A stretch of 64,000 bases of DNA from Aquisphaera giovannonii (GTDB lineage: Bacteria; Planctomycetota; Planctomycetia; Isosphaerales; Isosphaeraceae): positions 2,418,001 through 2,482,000 of the forward strand of contig NZ_CP042997.1 in NCBI RefSeq assembly GCF_008087625.1, in the 5' to 3' direction. Made by a program: the position numbers and the translations under genes. Within the stretch, counting starts at the first letter, position 1, and every line of letters begins with the position of its first letter. This document shows positions 26,666 through 34,507 of this stretch, piece after piece. The notes under the pieces are model-generated. The model saw only the letters and a program-made list of their open reading frames with translations, was not told the origin of the DNA and did not search any database.

Positions 26666-27985
26666 ATGCCGGCGAGGGACATGGAAGACGTCACGGTGGG
26701 ATTGGTCGGCCTGGGGACCGTCGGGACGGGCGTGGCGAAACTCCTCACGGAGCATGCCGATCGGATCGCCCGCCGGGCCGGAAAGCGAGTCCGCTGGAAG
26801 TGGGCCGCCGTCCGCGACCCGCGGAAGGCGCGCGACGTCTCGCTGGACGGCGTCCGCGTGACGACCGACCCCATGGAGGTCGCACGCGACCCGGAGGTGT
26901 CCATCCTCGTGGAGACGATGGGCGGCATCGATCAGGCCGCCGAGGTCGTCCTCGCCGCGCTGGATTCCGGCAAGCACGTGGTTACGGCCAACAAGGCGAT
27001 GCTCGCGGAGCGGGGCCGCGAGGTCTTCGACCGCGCCCGCCGCGCACACCGGGCCGTCGCCTTCGAGGCGAGCGTCGGCGGGGGCATCCCCATCGTCCAG
27101 GCGATCGGCGTCTCGCTGGCCGCCAACCAGGTGCAGGGCCTCGCCGCCATCCTCAACGGGACGTGCAACTTCATCCTCACCAAGATGACGATGGAGGGCC
27201 TGCCCTACGCCGAGGCCCTCGCGCAGGCCCAGTCCCTCGGCTATGCCGAGGCGGATCCGACGCTGGACGTGGACGGCACGGACACCGCGCATAAGCTCGT
27301 CGTCCTCGCCCAGCTCGCGTTCGGGGCGAACGTCGTCACGAGCGACATCCGGCGCCGCGGGATCGACCGCCTCGACCTCGCGGACCTGACCTACGCGGGG
27401 GAGCTCGGCTACGCGGTCAAGCTTCTGGCCGTCGCCAGGCTCTCGGAGGAAGGTCTCGACCTGCGGGTTGCGCCCACGCTCGTGAAGAAGGGGACGCCTC
27501 TCGCGGAAGTGCGCGGGCCGTACAACGCCGTCCGCGTGGTGGGCGACGCCGTCGGCGACGTCTTCTTCTACGGGCGGGGGGCCGGGATGATGGCCACCGC
27601 CTCGGCCGTGGTCGGCGACCTGATCGACGTCGTCACCGGCCGGGCGCTCATCACCTCCCGGGTCCTCAACCCCTGGGGCGATGCCGACCATCCGGTCGCG
27701 CGGACGCCCTCGAACAGGCTGCGGAGGCGATATTACCTGCGGTTCCACATCGCCGACCGCCCCGGCGTGATCGCGGCCCTCACTCAGGTCCTCGGCGCCC
27801 ACGGCATCAGCATCGCCAGCGTCATCCAGCACGACTCCGGGGACGACGCGCCGGCGGACAGCCCCGTCCCGCTGGTCATCATGACCCACCTCGCCGTCGA
27901 GTTCGAAGTCGAGGCCGCGCTCAAGGAGATCGACCGCCTGGACGTGTCCCACGCACCCAGCGTCCTGCTCGCGGTCGAGGATTGA
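26666..27985 (+). CDS. hom: Homoserine dehydrogenase
   Basis: A 439-residue monofunctional enzyme. VGLVGLGTVGTGVAKLL is the NAD(P)-binding motif, VVTANKAMLAERG carries the catalytic lysine region, EASVGGGIPIVQAI and LNGTCNFILTKM are substrate-domain signatures, and GYAEADPTLDVDGTDTAHKL is the conserved homoserine-binding stretch. A C-terminal ACT domain is visible from YYLRFHIADRPGVIAALTQVL. It reduces aspartate semialdehyde to homoserine in threonine/methionine synthesis; the ACT domain suggests feedback control by an amino acid. apgM follows after 27 bp, almost certainly in one operon. Confidence 0.96.
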   Translation: MPARDMEDVTVGLVGLGTVGTGVAKLLTEHADRIARRAGKRVRWKWAAVRDPRKARDVSLDGVRVTTDPMEVARDPEVSILVETMGGIDQAAEVVLAALDSGKHVVTANKAMLAERGREVFDRARRAHRAVAFEASVGGGIPIVQAIGVSLAANQVQGLAAILNGTCNFILTKMTMEGLPYAEALAQAQSLGYAEADPTLDVDGTDTAHKLVVLAQLAFGANVVTSDIRRRGIDRLDLADLTYAGELGYAVKLLAVARLSEEGLDLRVAPTLVKKGTPLAEVRGPYNAVRVVGDAVGDVFFYGRGAGMMATASAVVGDLIDVVTGRALITSRVLNPWGDADHPVARTPSNRLRRRYYLRFHIADRPGVIAALTQVLGAHGISIASVIQHDSGDDAPADSPVPLVIMTHLAVEFEVEAALKEIDRLDVSHAPSVLLAVED

Positions 27986-28012
27986 GAGACGGCCGCTTGC
28001 GGAGCCCCTCCC

Positions 28013-29245
28013 ATGACCAGGCCCAAGTTCGTGATCGTGATCCCCGACGGGGCCGCCGACGAGCCGACCGAGCTGCTCGGCGGCAAGACGCCCCTCCAGG
28101 CCGCGCACGTGCCGTCGATGGATCGGGTGTCGCGCGAAGGAATCGTCGGGCGGTCGAGGAACGTCCCCGAGCGTTTCCTCCCCGCCAGCGACGTCGCCAC
28201 GCTCAGCCTGTTCGGCTACGACCCGGAGAAGTACTACACGGGCCGGGCGCCGCTCGAGGCGGCAGCGATGGGGATCTCGCTGGGCCCCAACGACTGGGCG
28301 ATCCGCTGCAACCTGATGACGATCCTCGACGGCCGGCTCGCCGACTTCACGGCCGGCCACATCACGAGCGAGGAGGGCAGGCCCCTGATGGAGGCCCTCC
28401 AGGCCGCCCTCGGGCGTCCGAATGTGGAGTTCCACGCGGGGGTCAGCTACCGCAACCTGATGATCTACCGGGGCCAGCCCGGCGAGGCGCGGTTCGACGA
28501 CTCGACGATCTCCGACCCGCCCCACGACCACCCCGACCAGCCGGCCGCCGAGCACCTGCCCCGCGGCGCCGGGGCGGACCTCCTCCGCGAGCTGATGGCC
28601 GCGGCCGGGCCGATCCTGGCCGACCACCCGGTGAATCGCGCGAGGACCGCCGCCGGCAAGAAGCCGGCCAACGCCATCTGGCTCTGGGGCCAGGGCAACG
28701 CCCCGAACGTCCCGCCGTTCGAGCAGGTCCACGGGATCAAGGGGGCGATCATCTCCGCCGTGGACCTCGTCCGCGGCGTCGGCGTGCTCGCCGGCTGGAC
28801 GCGGATCGACGTCCCGACCGCGACCGGCTACCTGGACACCGACTACGCCGCCAAGGGCCGGGCGGCGATCGAGGCCCTGAAGGACCACGACATCGTCTGC
28901 GTCCACGTCGAGGCCCCCGACGAGGCCAGCCACGAGGGCCGCGCCGACGCCAAGGTCGAGGCCATCGAGCGGATCGACCACGACATCGTGAACCCCGTCC
29001 TCGACGCCCTGCGCAAGTACCCCGAGTGGCGGATGGTCATCTCGCCCGACCATTCCACACTCCTGAGGACGAGGGCCCACGACCGCGCCCTCGTCGCCTG
29101 GGCCATGGCCGGCACGAACCTCCCCGCCTCCGGCCTCACCTACGACGAGCTCTCCGCCCGCGACGGCGGCGGCCCCTTCCTGACCCAGGGCTTCCGTCTG
29201 ATGGACCGGTTCCTCGACCTGAAGTGGAGCGGCCGGCCCGATTGA
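28013..29245 (+). CDS. apgM: ApgM-type 2,3-bisphosphoglycerate-independent phosphoglycerate mutase family; possible homoserine kinase
   Basis: A 410-residue alkaline-phosphatase-superfamily protein. FVIVIPDGAADEPTELLGGKTPL is the N-terminal metal site, PASDVATLSLFGYDPEKYYTGRAPLEA holds the phosphorylated Ser position, CVHVEAPDEASHEG and VISPDHST are the C-terminal metal sites. This archaeal-type branch includes phosphoglycerate mutases and a subgroup long proposed as homoserine kinase from its pairing with threonine genes. Here it starts 27 bp after hom with GGAG before the ATG, and no GHMP-type thrB is seen, which favours the kinase reading. Both activities remain possible. Its last ~15 codons are partly repeated at 29475-29517. 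Confidence 0.9.
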   Translation: MTRPKFVIVIPDGAADEPTELLGGKTPLQAAHVPSMDRVSREGIVGRSRNVPERFLPASDVATLSLFGYDPEKYYTGRAPLEAAAMGISLGPNDWAIRCNLMTILDGRLADFTAGHITSEEGRPLMEALQAALGRPNVEFHAGVSYRNLMIYRGQPGEARFDDSTISDPPHDHPDQPAAEHLPRGAGADLLRELMAAAGPILADHPVNRARTAAGKKPANAIWLWGQGNAPNVPPFEQVHGIKGAIISAVDLVRGVGVLAGWTRIDVPTATGYLDTDYAAKGRAAIEALKDHDIVCVHVEAPDEASHEGRADAKVEAIERIDHDIVNPVLDALRKYPEWRMVISPDHSTLLRTRAHDRALVAWAMAGTNLPASGLTYDELSARDGGGPFLTQGFRLMDRFLDLKWSGRPD

Positions 29246-29335
29246 TATGAAGGCCTTGTATTTATGGGTTACCTCAAGCGGATCGCGTACCCACAGGCAT
29301 CGGATTAAGCCTCGATGGACCGACCCGACTCTTGC

Positions 29336-29467
29336 AGGGTGCGTCTTGACGCACCGGATCGGCTCGGCACCGCGAATCGCCCCGGCCGTCTCGCGCGGCG
29401 GGGCACGTCCCCCTCATCCCCGCATCGTCTGCATGACGAGGCGGTCCGGTGCGTCAAGACGCACCCT
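29336..29467. mobile_element. 132-bp MITE-like element with perfect 23-bp terminal inverted repeats
   Basis: Positions 29336-29358 are the exact reverse complement of 29445-29467. Each end is itself close to palindromic around GGTGCGTCTTGACGCACC, so each can form a hairpin. The direct repeat GATGGACCGA occurs on both sides (29314-29323 and 29474-29483), at 12 and 6 bp from the ends, and may be an old target duplication. No coding capacity. It is too short for an IS and looks like a non-autonomous element or a dispersed intergenic repeat. Confidence 0.65.
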
Positions 29468-29474
29468 ACTACTG

Positions 29475-29517
29475 ATGGACCGATTCGTGGACCTGAAATG
29501 GAGCGGCCGGCCGGAAT
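29475..29517 (+). pseudogene. Duplicated fragment of the apgM 3' end
   Basis: The translation MDRFVDLKWSGRPE is nearly identical to the apgM C-terminus MDRFLDLKWSGRPD, and the DNA matches 29201-29245 with only about half a dozen differences. The copy lies 274 bp downstream, just past the TIR element. It is a fragment, not a gene, and marks a local duplication or recombination event. Confidence 0.75.
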
Positions 29518-29594
29518 GATTGAAGTGAGGATGCATCCGTACGATGCGTCTGCGTCCCAACTGACGCATTCTACAGAAGCACAATCTAATATAT

Positions 29595-31697
29595 TCATTC
29601 TTGGTGCGCCTTAGGCTTTCCATCCAGGACGAGCAACTCGATCAGCTTCACGGCCGCATCTGGTGTGGAAGGCTGATTGGCGAGTCTCAGCCCGAACGAT
29701 TCCCGCGAGATCACGATGCTACGCAATATAGCCACAAGGAGCCCACGGCTGCGCATCACCCGAGGCGACAGGTCGTCTACGTCATCGACCTTGAGGAGAT
29801 CCTTGATCGAGAGATCCCTGACTTGCTCCACCATCCTTGCGAGTTTTTCTTGGGTGATCCCATCGCGCGGGAATATTAGCATGTTGAATCTTACGTCATC
29901 CGACGTGGACAGGCCGAAGAAGACCCGCTCGGCCAAGCTGATGAACCGCGCGAACGCGTCATCTTTGTCGAGCGTCTCTTCCCGTCTCGTCGCCGCTCGA
30001 ATCCGGTCTCTGCTGTTGTCTAGAACGACCGTTACGAAATCGCGCTCGACCTCCTTCCACTCCGCTCGTTGGACGAACAACGGGGGCATCGGTGACGGGC
30101 GGCCGAGAATCGCTACGATCGCGTCTTCCTGCATGTGTATAAGTGTTCTGTCGTCAGCGACGGAGAAGCACGGGTTTGTGCCGAGGGACAGCGCCTTGAC
30201 CTTGAAGTAGACTTTGCCCTCGACATGATGCTCCGTAGCGTCAGGCCAGACGGCACGGATGAGGCCGTTCCAGTCGTAGGGTCGTACCGTTCGAAGCATC
30301 AAGGACGCCATGGCAAAGGACCGTAGTTCACGCCTCTCGTCCGGCTTAAGCCCAAATTGCAGCCCGCACGTGACCTGCTCGATCTCATTCAGCATCAGCG
30401 GATGTTCGCCCCAAAATGGGGCGAAGCCCTCTCCAAGTTCCGCCAGGTACGCCCCAATGTCGAAGGTCAACGCCATACAAAGGGCGTCGACACGGGGTCG
30501 CCTGGAGATTTCCGAGGGGCGGCAGGCGAACACGCCCATCGCATTGGTCGGGATGTATGACAGGTCGAACGCGGGAATGGCGCCCGGCCGGGTCTCGGCC
30601 GCGGCGTCGGATGGCGGACTGGCTCGGAGCGGGTTCGGCACCAGCGAGATAACCAGGGCAACCGCCGCGAGGAGGCCGCCTGCCTGCCATCGGTGTGAAC
30701 GCTGGCCCGACCGGTCGAACTCACCACCATTCGATTCCAGCATTTGGATCCTCCTGATCAGGGTTCCCCTCGTCGGCGAGAACGGGCTCACGGGCCACCG
30801 CCTCCTGCCGACATCCTGCTCCAGGGCCATCCGCGCCAGGACGGCCCGGTACACATGCCTCCCTCCCGACACCTCGGCCGCGAGGGCGTCCGCCGCCTGC
30901 TCCTGCGCCATCCGGAGCCGCGAGGCGAGCCAGGCCACCAGCGGGTGATAGGCGTGGAGCGCCTGCGCCAGCCCCGCGACCAGGCCGATGACGTAATCCG
31001 AGCGGCGAATATGAGCCAGTTCGTGCGCGAGCACCGCGCGGAGGTCCGCCACGGGCCAGGCCCGCCAGTCCGCCGGCAGCAGGATGACAGGACGCCGCCA
31101 TCCGGCCGTCGCCGCCGGGATTGCCTCGGGCAGTTCGCGGACCTCGATCGGCACGAGGACCCCCATCGCGGTGCGGAGCGATTCGAGCTCGCCCAGGAAG
31201 CCCTGATCACGCAGGACGGCACCGCGACGACGGCACCGGCGTACCTCGAGCAGGCCGAGTGCCAGCCGCGAGGACCCGATCGCCGCGAGGGTCAGAAGCC
31301 CCCAGGCCGCGATCCTCAAGCCGCCCGCATGGGGAGCGGACGCCTCGCCCACGCGATGCTCGAAGTTCCGGAGGGTCGCCGCGAGCGTTCTCCAGGAGAT
31401 CGCCAGTCCGGGCGGATGCTCGGCGGAGGCTTGCGGCTCGGGCGGGCGACCCGCTGTACTCGCGGCCGGCCCGGGAGTCACCGCCGCCACTGGCACTGCC
31501 GTCAGCCGGATCGCGAGCAGCCCGACGCAGGGTGCACAAGCCGTCAGGCCGAGCGTCAGTCCCAGGGCCGCCGCGGCGACCGACGCACCTGCCGCCGGGC
31601 CTCGACGCGAGGCGAACAGATGGCAGGCCGTGGCCGGAACGAGCAGCGCCGTCACCTGGATTGCGAGCCAGGCCACCGTCTGGGCGAACGTGTTCAT
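29595..31697 (-). CDS. M56 (BlaR1/MecR1-like) membrane zinc metallopeptidase with unrecognised C-terminal domain
   Basis: A 700-residue protein. N-terminal spans (VAWLAIQVTALLVPATA; VAAAALGLTLGLTACAPCVGLLAI) are followed by a further span at ~128-150 and the M56 domain with HELAH at residues 225-229 and a likely third ligand Glu266 (RMAQEQAADALAAE). A span near 340-358 leads to a ~330-residue C-terminal domain (FDLSYIPTNAMGVFACRP to LIELLVLDGKPKAHQE) with no penicillin-binding SxxK/SxN/KTG set that I can see. It overlaps the BlaI-type gene by 4 bp (ATGA). In BlaR1, ligand sensing outside activates the cytoplasmic peptidase, which inactivates BlaI; here the signal is unknown. Confidence 0.88.
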   Translation of the reverse strand: MNTFAQTVAWLAIQVTALLVPATACHLFASRRGPAAGASVAAAALGLTLGLTACAPCVGLLAIRLTAVPVAAVTPGPAASTAGRPPEPQASAEHPPGLAISWRTLAATLRNFEHRVGEASAPHAGGLRIAAWGLLTLAAIGSSRLALGLLEVRRCRRRGAVLRDQGFLGELESLRTAMGVLVPIEVRELPEAIPAATAGWRRPVILLPADWRAWPVADLRAVLAHELAHIRRSDYVIGLVAGLAQALHAYHPLVAWLASRLRMAQEQAADALAAEVSGGRHVYRAVLARMALEQDVGRRRWPVSPFSPTRGTLIRRIQMLESNGGEFDRSGQRSHRWQAGGLLAAVALVISLVPNPLRASPPSDAAAETRPGAIPAFDLSYIPTNAMGVFACRPSEISRRPRVDALCMALTFDIGAYLAELGEGFAPFWGEHPLMLNEIEQVTCGLQFGLKPDERRELRSFAMASLMLRTVRPYDWNGLIRAVWPDATEHHVEGKVYFKVKALSLGTNPCFSVADDRTLIHMQEDAIVAILGRPSPMPPLFVQRAEWKEVERDFVTVVLDNSRDRIRAATRREETLDKDDAFARFISLAERVFFGLSTSDDVRFNMLIFPRDGITQEKLARMVEQVRDLSIKDLLKVDDVDDLSPRVMRSRGLLVAILRSIVISRESFGLRLANQPSTPDAAVKLIELLVLDGKPKAHQE

Positions 31698-32077
31698 TTC
31701 CCGTCCTCCCGGAGGATCTGCTCCAAAACCCGGCGCTCCTCCTTCGTGAGCTTCCGATGCTCGACCAGCCGGTAGAGCAGGTCCGCCCGGGAGCCGCGGA
31801 ACACCCGGTCGATCAGGTCGCCGAGCAGGCGGCCGGAGACCTCCTCGTGCGTCCTGGCAGCCTTGTAGACGAACGGCCGCTCCTCATTCACCTGCGTGAG
31901 GAACCCCTTTTCCTCGAGTGCCCGCACGAGGTTCGCGATCGTCGGATACGACCGGTCCAGGCCCGCCGCCGCCAGCCGGTCGCGGGCCTCCGCCGCGGTC
32001 ATCGCCTCCATGCCCCAGAAGACGTGCATGACCTCGAGCTCCCGCTCCGTCAGGTCCTTCGCCCGCGGCCTCGCCAT
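31694..32077 (-). CDS. BlaI/MecI/CopY-family transcriptional repressor
   Basis: A 127-residue protein starting MARPRAKDLTERELEVMHVFWG with AAGGAGGAG upstream; the frame is open to 32233 but this start fits the family. The winged helix appears as MTAAEARDRLAAAGLDRSYPTIANLVRALEEKGFL (recognition helix around YPTIANLVRALEEKG), followed by the wing VNEERPFVYKAA and a C-terminal dimerisation helix (RLVEHRKLTKEERRVLEQIL). It is translationally coupled to the M56 gene. By family precedent it binds its own promoter and is inactivated through the M56 partner. Confidence 0.93.
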   Translation of the reverse strand: MARPRAKDLTERELEVMHVFWGMEAMTAAEARDRLAAAGLDRSYPTIANLVRALEEKGFLTQVNEERPFVYKAARTHEEVSGRLLGDLIDRVFRGSRADLLYRLVEHRKLTKEERRVLEQILREDGK

Positions 32078-32121
32078 CGGCGCTCCTCCTTGCTCCGTCT
32101 CGTCACGCCCGATTCGGTTCC

Positions 32122-32151
32122 CCAAATTTGGTTTTCCGAATTTAGCGTCAA
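32122..32151 (-). promoter_or_regulatory. Candidate promoter/operator of the BlaI-M56 operon
   Basis: On the minus strand a TTGACG hexamer (32146-32151) precedes two related 10-mers, CCGAATTTAG (32136-32145, plus-strand reading) and the perfect palindrome CCAAATTTGG (32122-32131). They lie 45-75 bp before the repressor start in an A/T-rich patch. A self-binding repressor would be expected to act here. The -10 box is weak, so the exact promoter is uncertain. Confidence 0.4.
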
Positions 32152-32378
32152 GTCGGCGGGAGTCAAGCGGAACCGGAGAGTCGGCTAGGATTCTTGCCGA
32201 AGAGACATCGTCGTCTTTTGCAGGGTGGGTCAAGCGGAGCGCGGACGCACCGCGACCGGCCCGTCATGTGGAGCAAACAAGGACCATGTCGAACTCCGGC
32301 CTCGCACGCAAGGGGAGCCTGTACCGTCCGCGATGACGCGCCGATCCGGTGCTCTACAAATTCACATCCGTTTCGCCG

Positions 32379-33134
32379 CTATGGGTTGACCGATTTCGGC
32401 TCGTCGAGGACGTACAGCCCATCGACCGTCCGGATCCGGTCCACGTCCTTGAGCCGCACGCTCGTGAAGTCGGCCAGGACGACGCCGAAGCCGCTGGGGT
32501 GGGGGCTCGCGATCGAGCGGACCTGCTCCTCGCTCAACTCGTCGAACGGGCTGCGCCAGTCGAGGGGCAGGCCGGCGGATTCGATGAGGAGGATGGCGTT
32601 CCTCGGCAGCTTCGCGGGGTCGATGGCGGAGAGGTCGTTGATCATCCGATAGGAGGCGTTGCCCTCGGGCATAACGGACCGGTAGGCGGGGCAGCCGTAG
32701 AGGGCGGGCATGTCGCCGGCGTGGTGCTGGTTCTCGTCGCTGTCCCAGGACTTCCGGAAGTCGTACCGCTCGCCCACGGCCGCCGCGGCGCCGAAGCGGG
32801 GGAGGAAGGTCGCCCGCCACGACTCCCGCCGCTTGCCGTCGGGGTCGGGCTGGAAGGGCGGCGGCAGGTGGCCGAAGGTCTTCGCGTATTCGGCCATGGC
32901 GGAGGCCAGCGCGTTCAGGTTCTCCTGGCAACCGGCCTGCGCGGCGAAGATGGCCTCGTGGCGCACCCGCTGTCGCTCGAAGTAGCGGGCCAGGGAAAAG
33001 AGCCCGGCCACCGCCGCGATCGGGAAGACGAGGTGCCAGGGCCGGAGCCGGAAGGGGCGGCCGCGGCGGATGGCGGGGGAGGGGACATCAGCGGGCTGGG
33101 GGGGCGACTCGGCGGGTCGGGGCTCGGCATTCAT
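32379..33134 (-). CDS. DUF1559-like pseudopilin-type protein
   Basis: A protein of ~251 residues starting MNAEPRPAESPPQPA. After a Pro-rich cytoplasmic tail, one membrane helix (WHLVFPIAAVAGLFSLARYFERQRVRHE) leads into CQENLNALASAMAEYAKTFGHLPPPF, then SWRATFLPRFG, YDFRKSWDSDENQ and MPALYGCPAYRS. This is the DUF1559 layout (CxxNLKQ...Y...PP...SWR...PWDS...CPS), but the classic prepilin FTLIELLVVIAII signature is missing, so the anchor differs. DUF1559 proteins are very numerous in planctomycetes and of unknown role. It is the last gene of the minus-strand run. Confidence 0.78.
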   Translation of the reverse strand: MNAEPRPAESPPQPADVPSPAIRRGRPFRLRPWHLVFPIAAVAGLFSLARYFERQRVRHEAIFAAQAGCQENLNALASAMAEYAKTFGHLPPPFQPDPDGKRRESWRATFLPRFGAAAAVGERYDFRKSWDSDENQHHAGDMPALYGCPAYRSVMPEGNASYRMINDLSAIDPAKLPRNAILLIESAGLPLDWRSPFDELSEEQVRSIASPHPSGFGVVLADFTSVRLKDVDRIRTVDGLYVLDEPKSVNP

Positions 33135-33172
33135 GGTCGGCGTCGATTGTTTCGAGGAGTGGCGGTTCGCGG

Positions 33173-34435
33173 TTAGAGGCCCTTCCACGGGCCGTTGAGG
33201 ATGTCCCCCTCGAAGACCGTAGCCACGACGGGCTCCTCGGAATCGAGGACGAGGCTGTGCGGGTCGGCGTCGGATCGGTCGGGGAGCTGGATGATGGCCA
33301 GGTCGGCCGACTTGCCCGGCCGCAGGCTGCCCGTGGTCGTCTCGGCGCGGAGGGCCCAGGCGCCGAAGAGGGTCGCCATCGTCAGGAGCAGCTCGCCGGA
33401 CAGCGACGGCTCCTTGCCGCGGAGGAAACGGATCTCGTCGAGGATGCTCAGCGTGGGGGACGACGCGAGGCTGTCCGTGCCCAGGCAAACCACGACCCCC
33501 TTCTCCAGCATGGCCCGGAACGGATGGGGGGCGTGCCCGAAGCGGGCGTGCGTCCGCGGGCAGAAGGCCACGGCGACCCGGTGGCCGTTCGGCGCGGCCT
33601 CCGGCCGGAGCTGCCAGAACTCCGACGGGTCGAAATAGGTCCCGTGCGCGATCAGCCAGTCGGCGTTGCGGAGCTCCCCCTTGCGGACGAAATCCGCGGG
33701 CCTCGGGCCGATCGGCTCCCAGTCGTCGTCCCAGGCGCCAAGGTCCTCCAGGAAGTCGCGCAGCGGGCCGTCCCGCCGCTCGAGGAGCCGGATCTCCTCG
33801 GGCATCTCCGCCAGGTGGGTGGACAGCGGCAGCCGGCTCGCCGCGGCGCGGTGGTAGAGCCACGGCGAGGTGCTGTACGGCGCGTGCGGGCTGAGGCCCG
33901 GCTTCGCGCAGGCGGCGACCTGCTTCTCCGGCTGGACGGTCGCCAGCCACTTCCACGCCGCGTCGCTGGTCTGGAGCCCGCGGTATCGCTTCAGGCCGAT
34001 CAGCTCCGCGAAGACGACCGCCCTCATGGGGGCCGCCGCCACCTGGTCCCAGCTCAGGCCGGCGGTCGTCGTGTCCGCGAGGAAGGTCGTCCCCGCGGCG
34101 AGGCTCGCGCCGAGGTTCCGCCCCACCGCGTCCTTGAGCATCTGCTCCGAGCCCCCCCGGCGCTGGTCGATCACGCGGCGGAGCCACGCCACCTCGTCCT
34201 CGGGGCCTCCCGCCGACCCTCCCGATCCGACGTGGTCGAGCTCCAGGTGGGTGTGGGCGTTCACGAAGCCCGGGACGATGGCCACGTTGCCCAGGTCGAG
34301 GTCCCCGGCCCGCTCGCTGGCCGGGCCGACCCAGCCGATCCGGCCCCTGTCCAGGACGACCGCCCCGTCCTCGATCGGCGGCCCCTCGACGGGGAAGACG
34401 AACCGCGCCTGGAGTGTGAGCGTGTCTCGCCTCAT
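33173..34435 (-). CDS. Amidohydrolase, likely aminodeoxyfutalosine deaminase
   Basis: A 420-residue metal-dependent hydrolase: NAHTHLELDH gives the HxH pair, GLSPHAPYSTSP and PLSTHLAEMPEE the next His/Glu, CPRTHARFGHAPHPF and VCLGTDSLASSPTLSILDE the last Asp. The GTDSLASS and CPR...GH..PF motifs are those of the aminodeoxyfutalosine deaminase branch of the ATZ/TRZ group. That enzyme converts 6-amino-6-deoxyfutalosine to futalosine in menaquinone synthesis. mqnC and mqnA lie upstream on the same strand, separated by two ABC-transporter genes, which supports the assignment. A generic chlorohydrolase or guanine deaminase is less likely. Confidence 0.82.
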   Translation of the reverse strand: MRRDTLTLQARFVFPVEGPPIEDGAVVLDRGRIGWVGPASERAGDLDLGNVAIVPGFVNAHTHLELDHVGSGGSAGGPEDEVAWLRRVIDQRRGGSEQMLKDAVGRNLGASLAAGTTFLADTTTAGLSWDQVAAAPMRAVVFAELIGLKRYRGLQTSDAAWKWLATVQPEKQVAACAKPGLSPHAPYSTSPWLYHRAAASRLPLSTHLAEMPEEIRLLERRDGPLRDFLEDLGAWDDDWEPIGPRPADFVRKGELRNADWLIAHGTYFDPSEFWQLRPEAAPNGHRVAVAFCPRTHARFGHAPHPFRAMLEKGVVVCLGTDSLASSPTLSILDEIRFLRGKEPSLSGELLLTMATLFGAWALRAETTTGSLRPGKSADLAIIQLPDRSDADPHSLVLDSEEPVVATVFEGDILNGPWKGL

Positions 34436-34507
34436 CGTCCCTGCTCCGTCCCGGGAGCCGCGTCGACGAGGCGGCCTCCGTAGGTCATCGCGCCCGGGCC
34501 CTGCTCA

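Larger units (their letters stand above)
29246..29594. other. 349-bp region between apgM and the M56 gene, with repeats and no supported gene
   Basis: It contains a 132-bp element with inverted ends (29336-29467) and a decayed copy of the apgM 3' end (29475-29517). A 90-codon frame from 29247 spans all of it but owes its existence to these repeats. Confidence 0.6.

Noticed and set aside
29247-29519. 90-codon frame between apgM and the M56 gene
   Set aside because: It is made of the TIR element and the copied apgM end. No ribosome-binding site is visible and its only familiar part is the duplicated tail.
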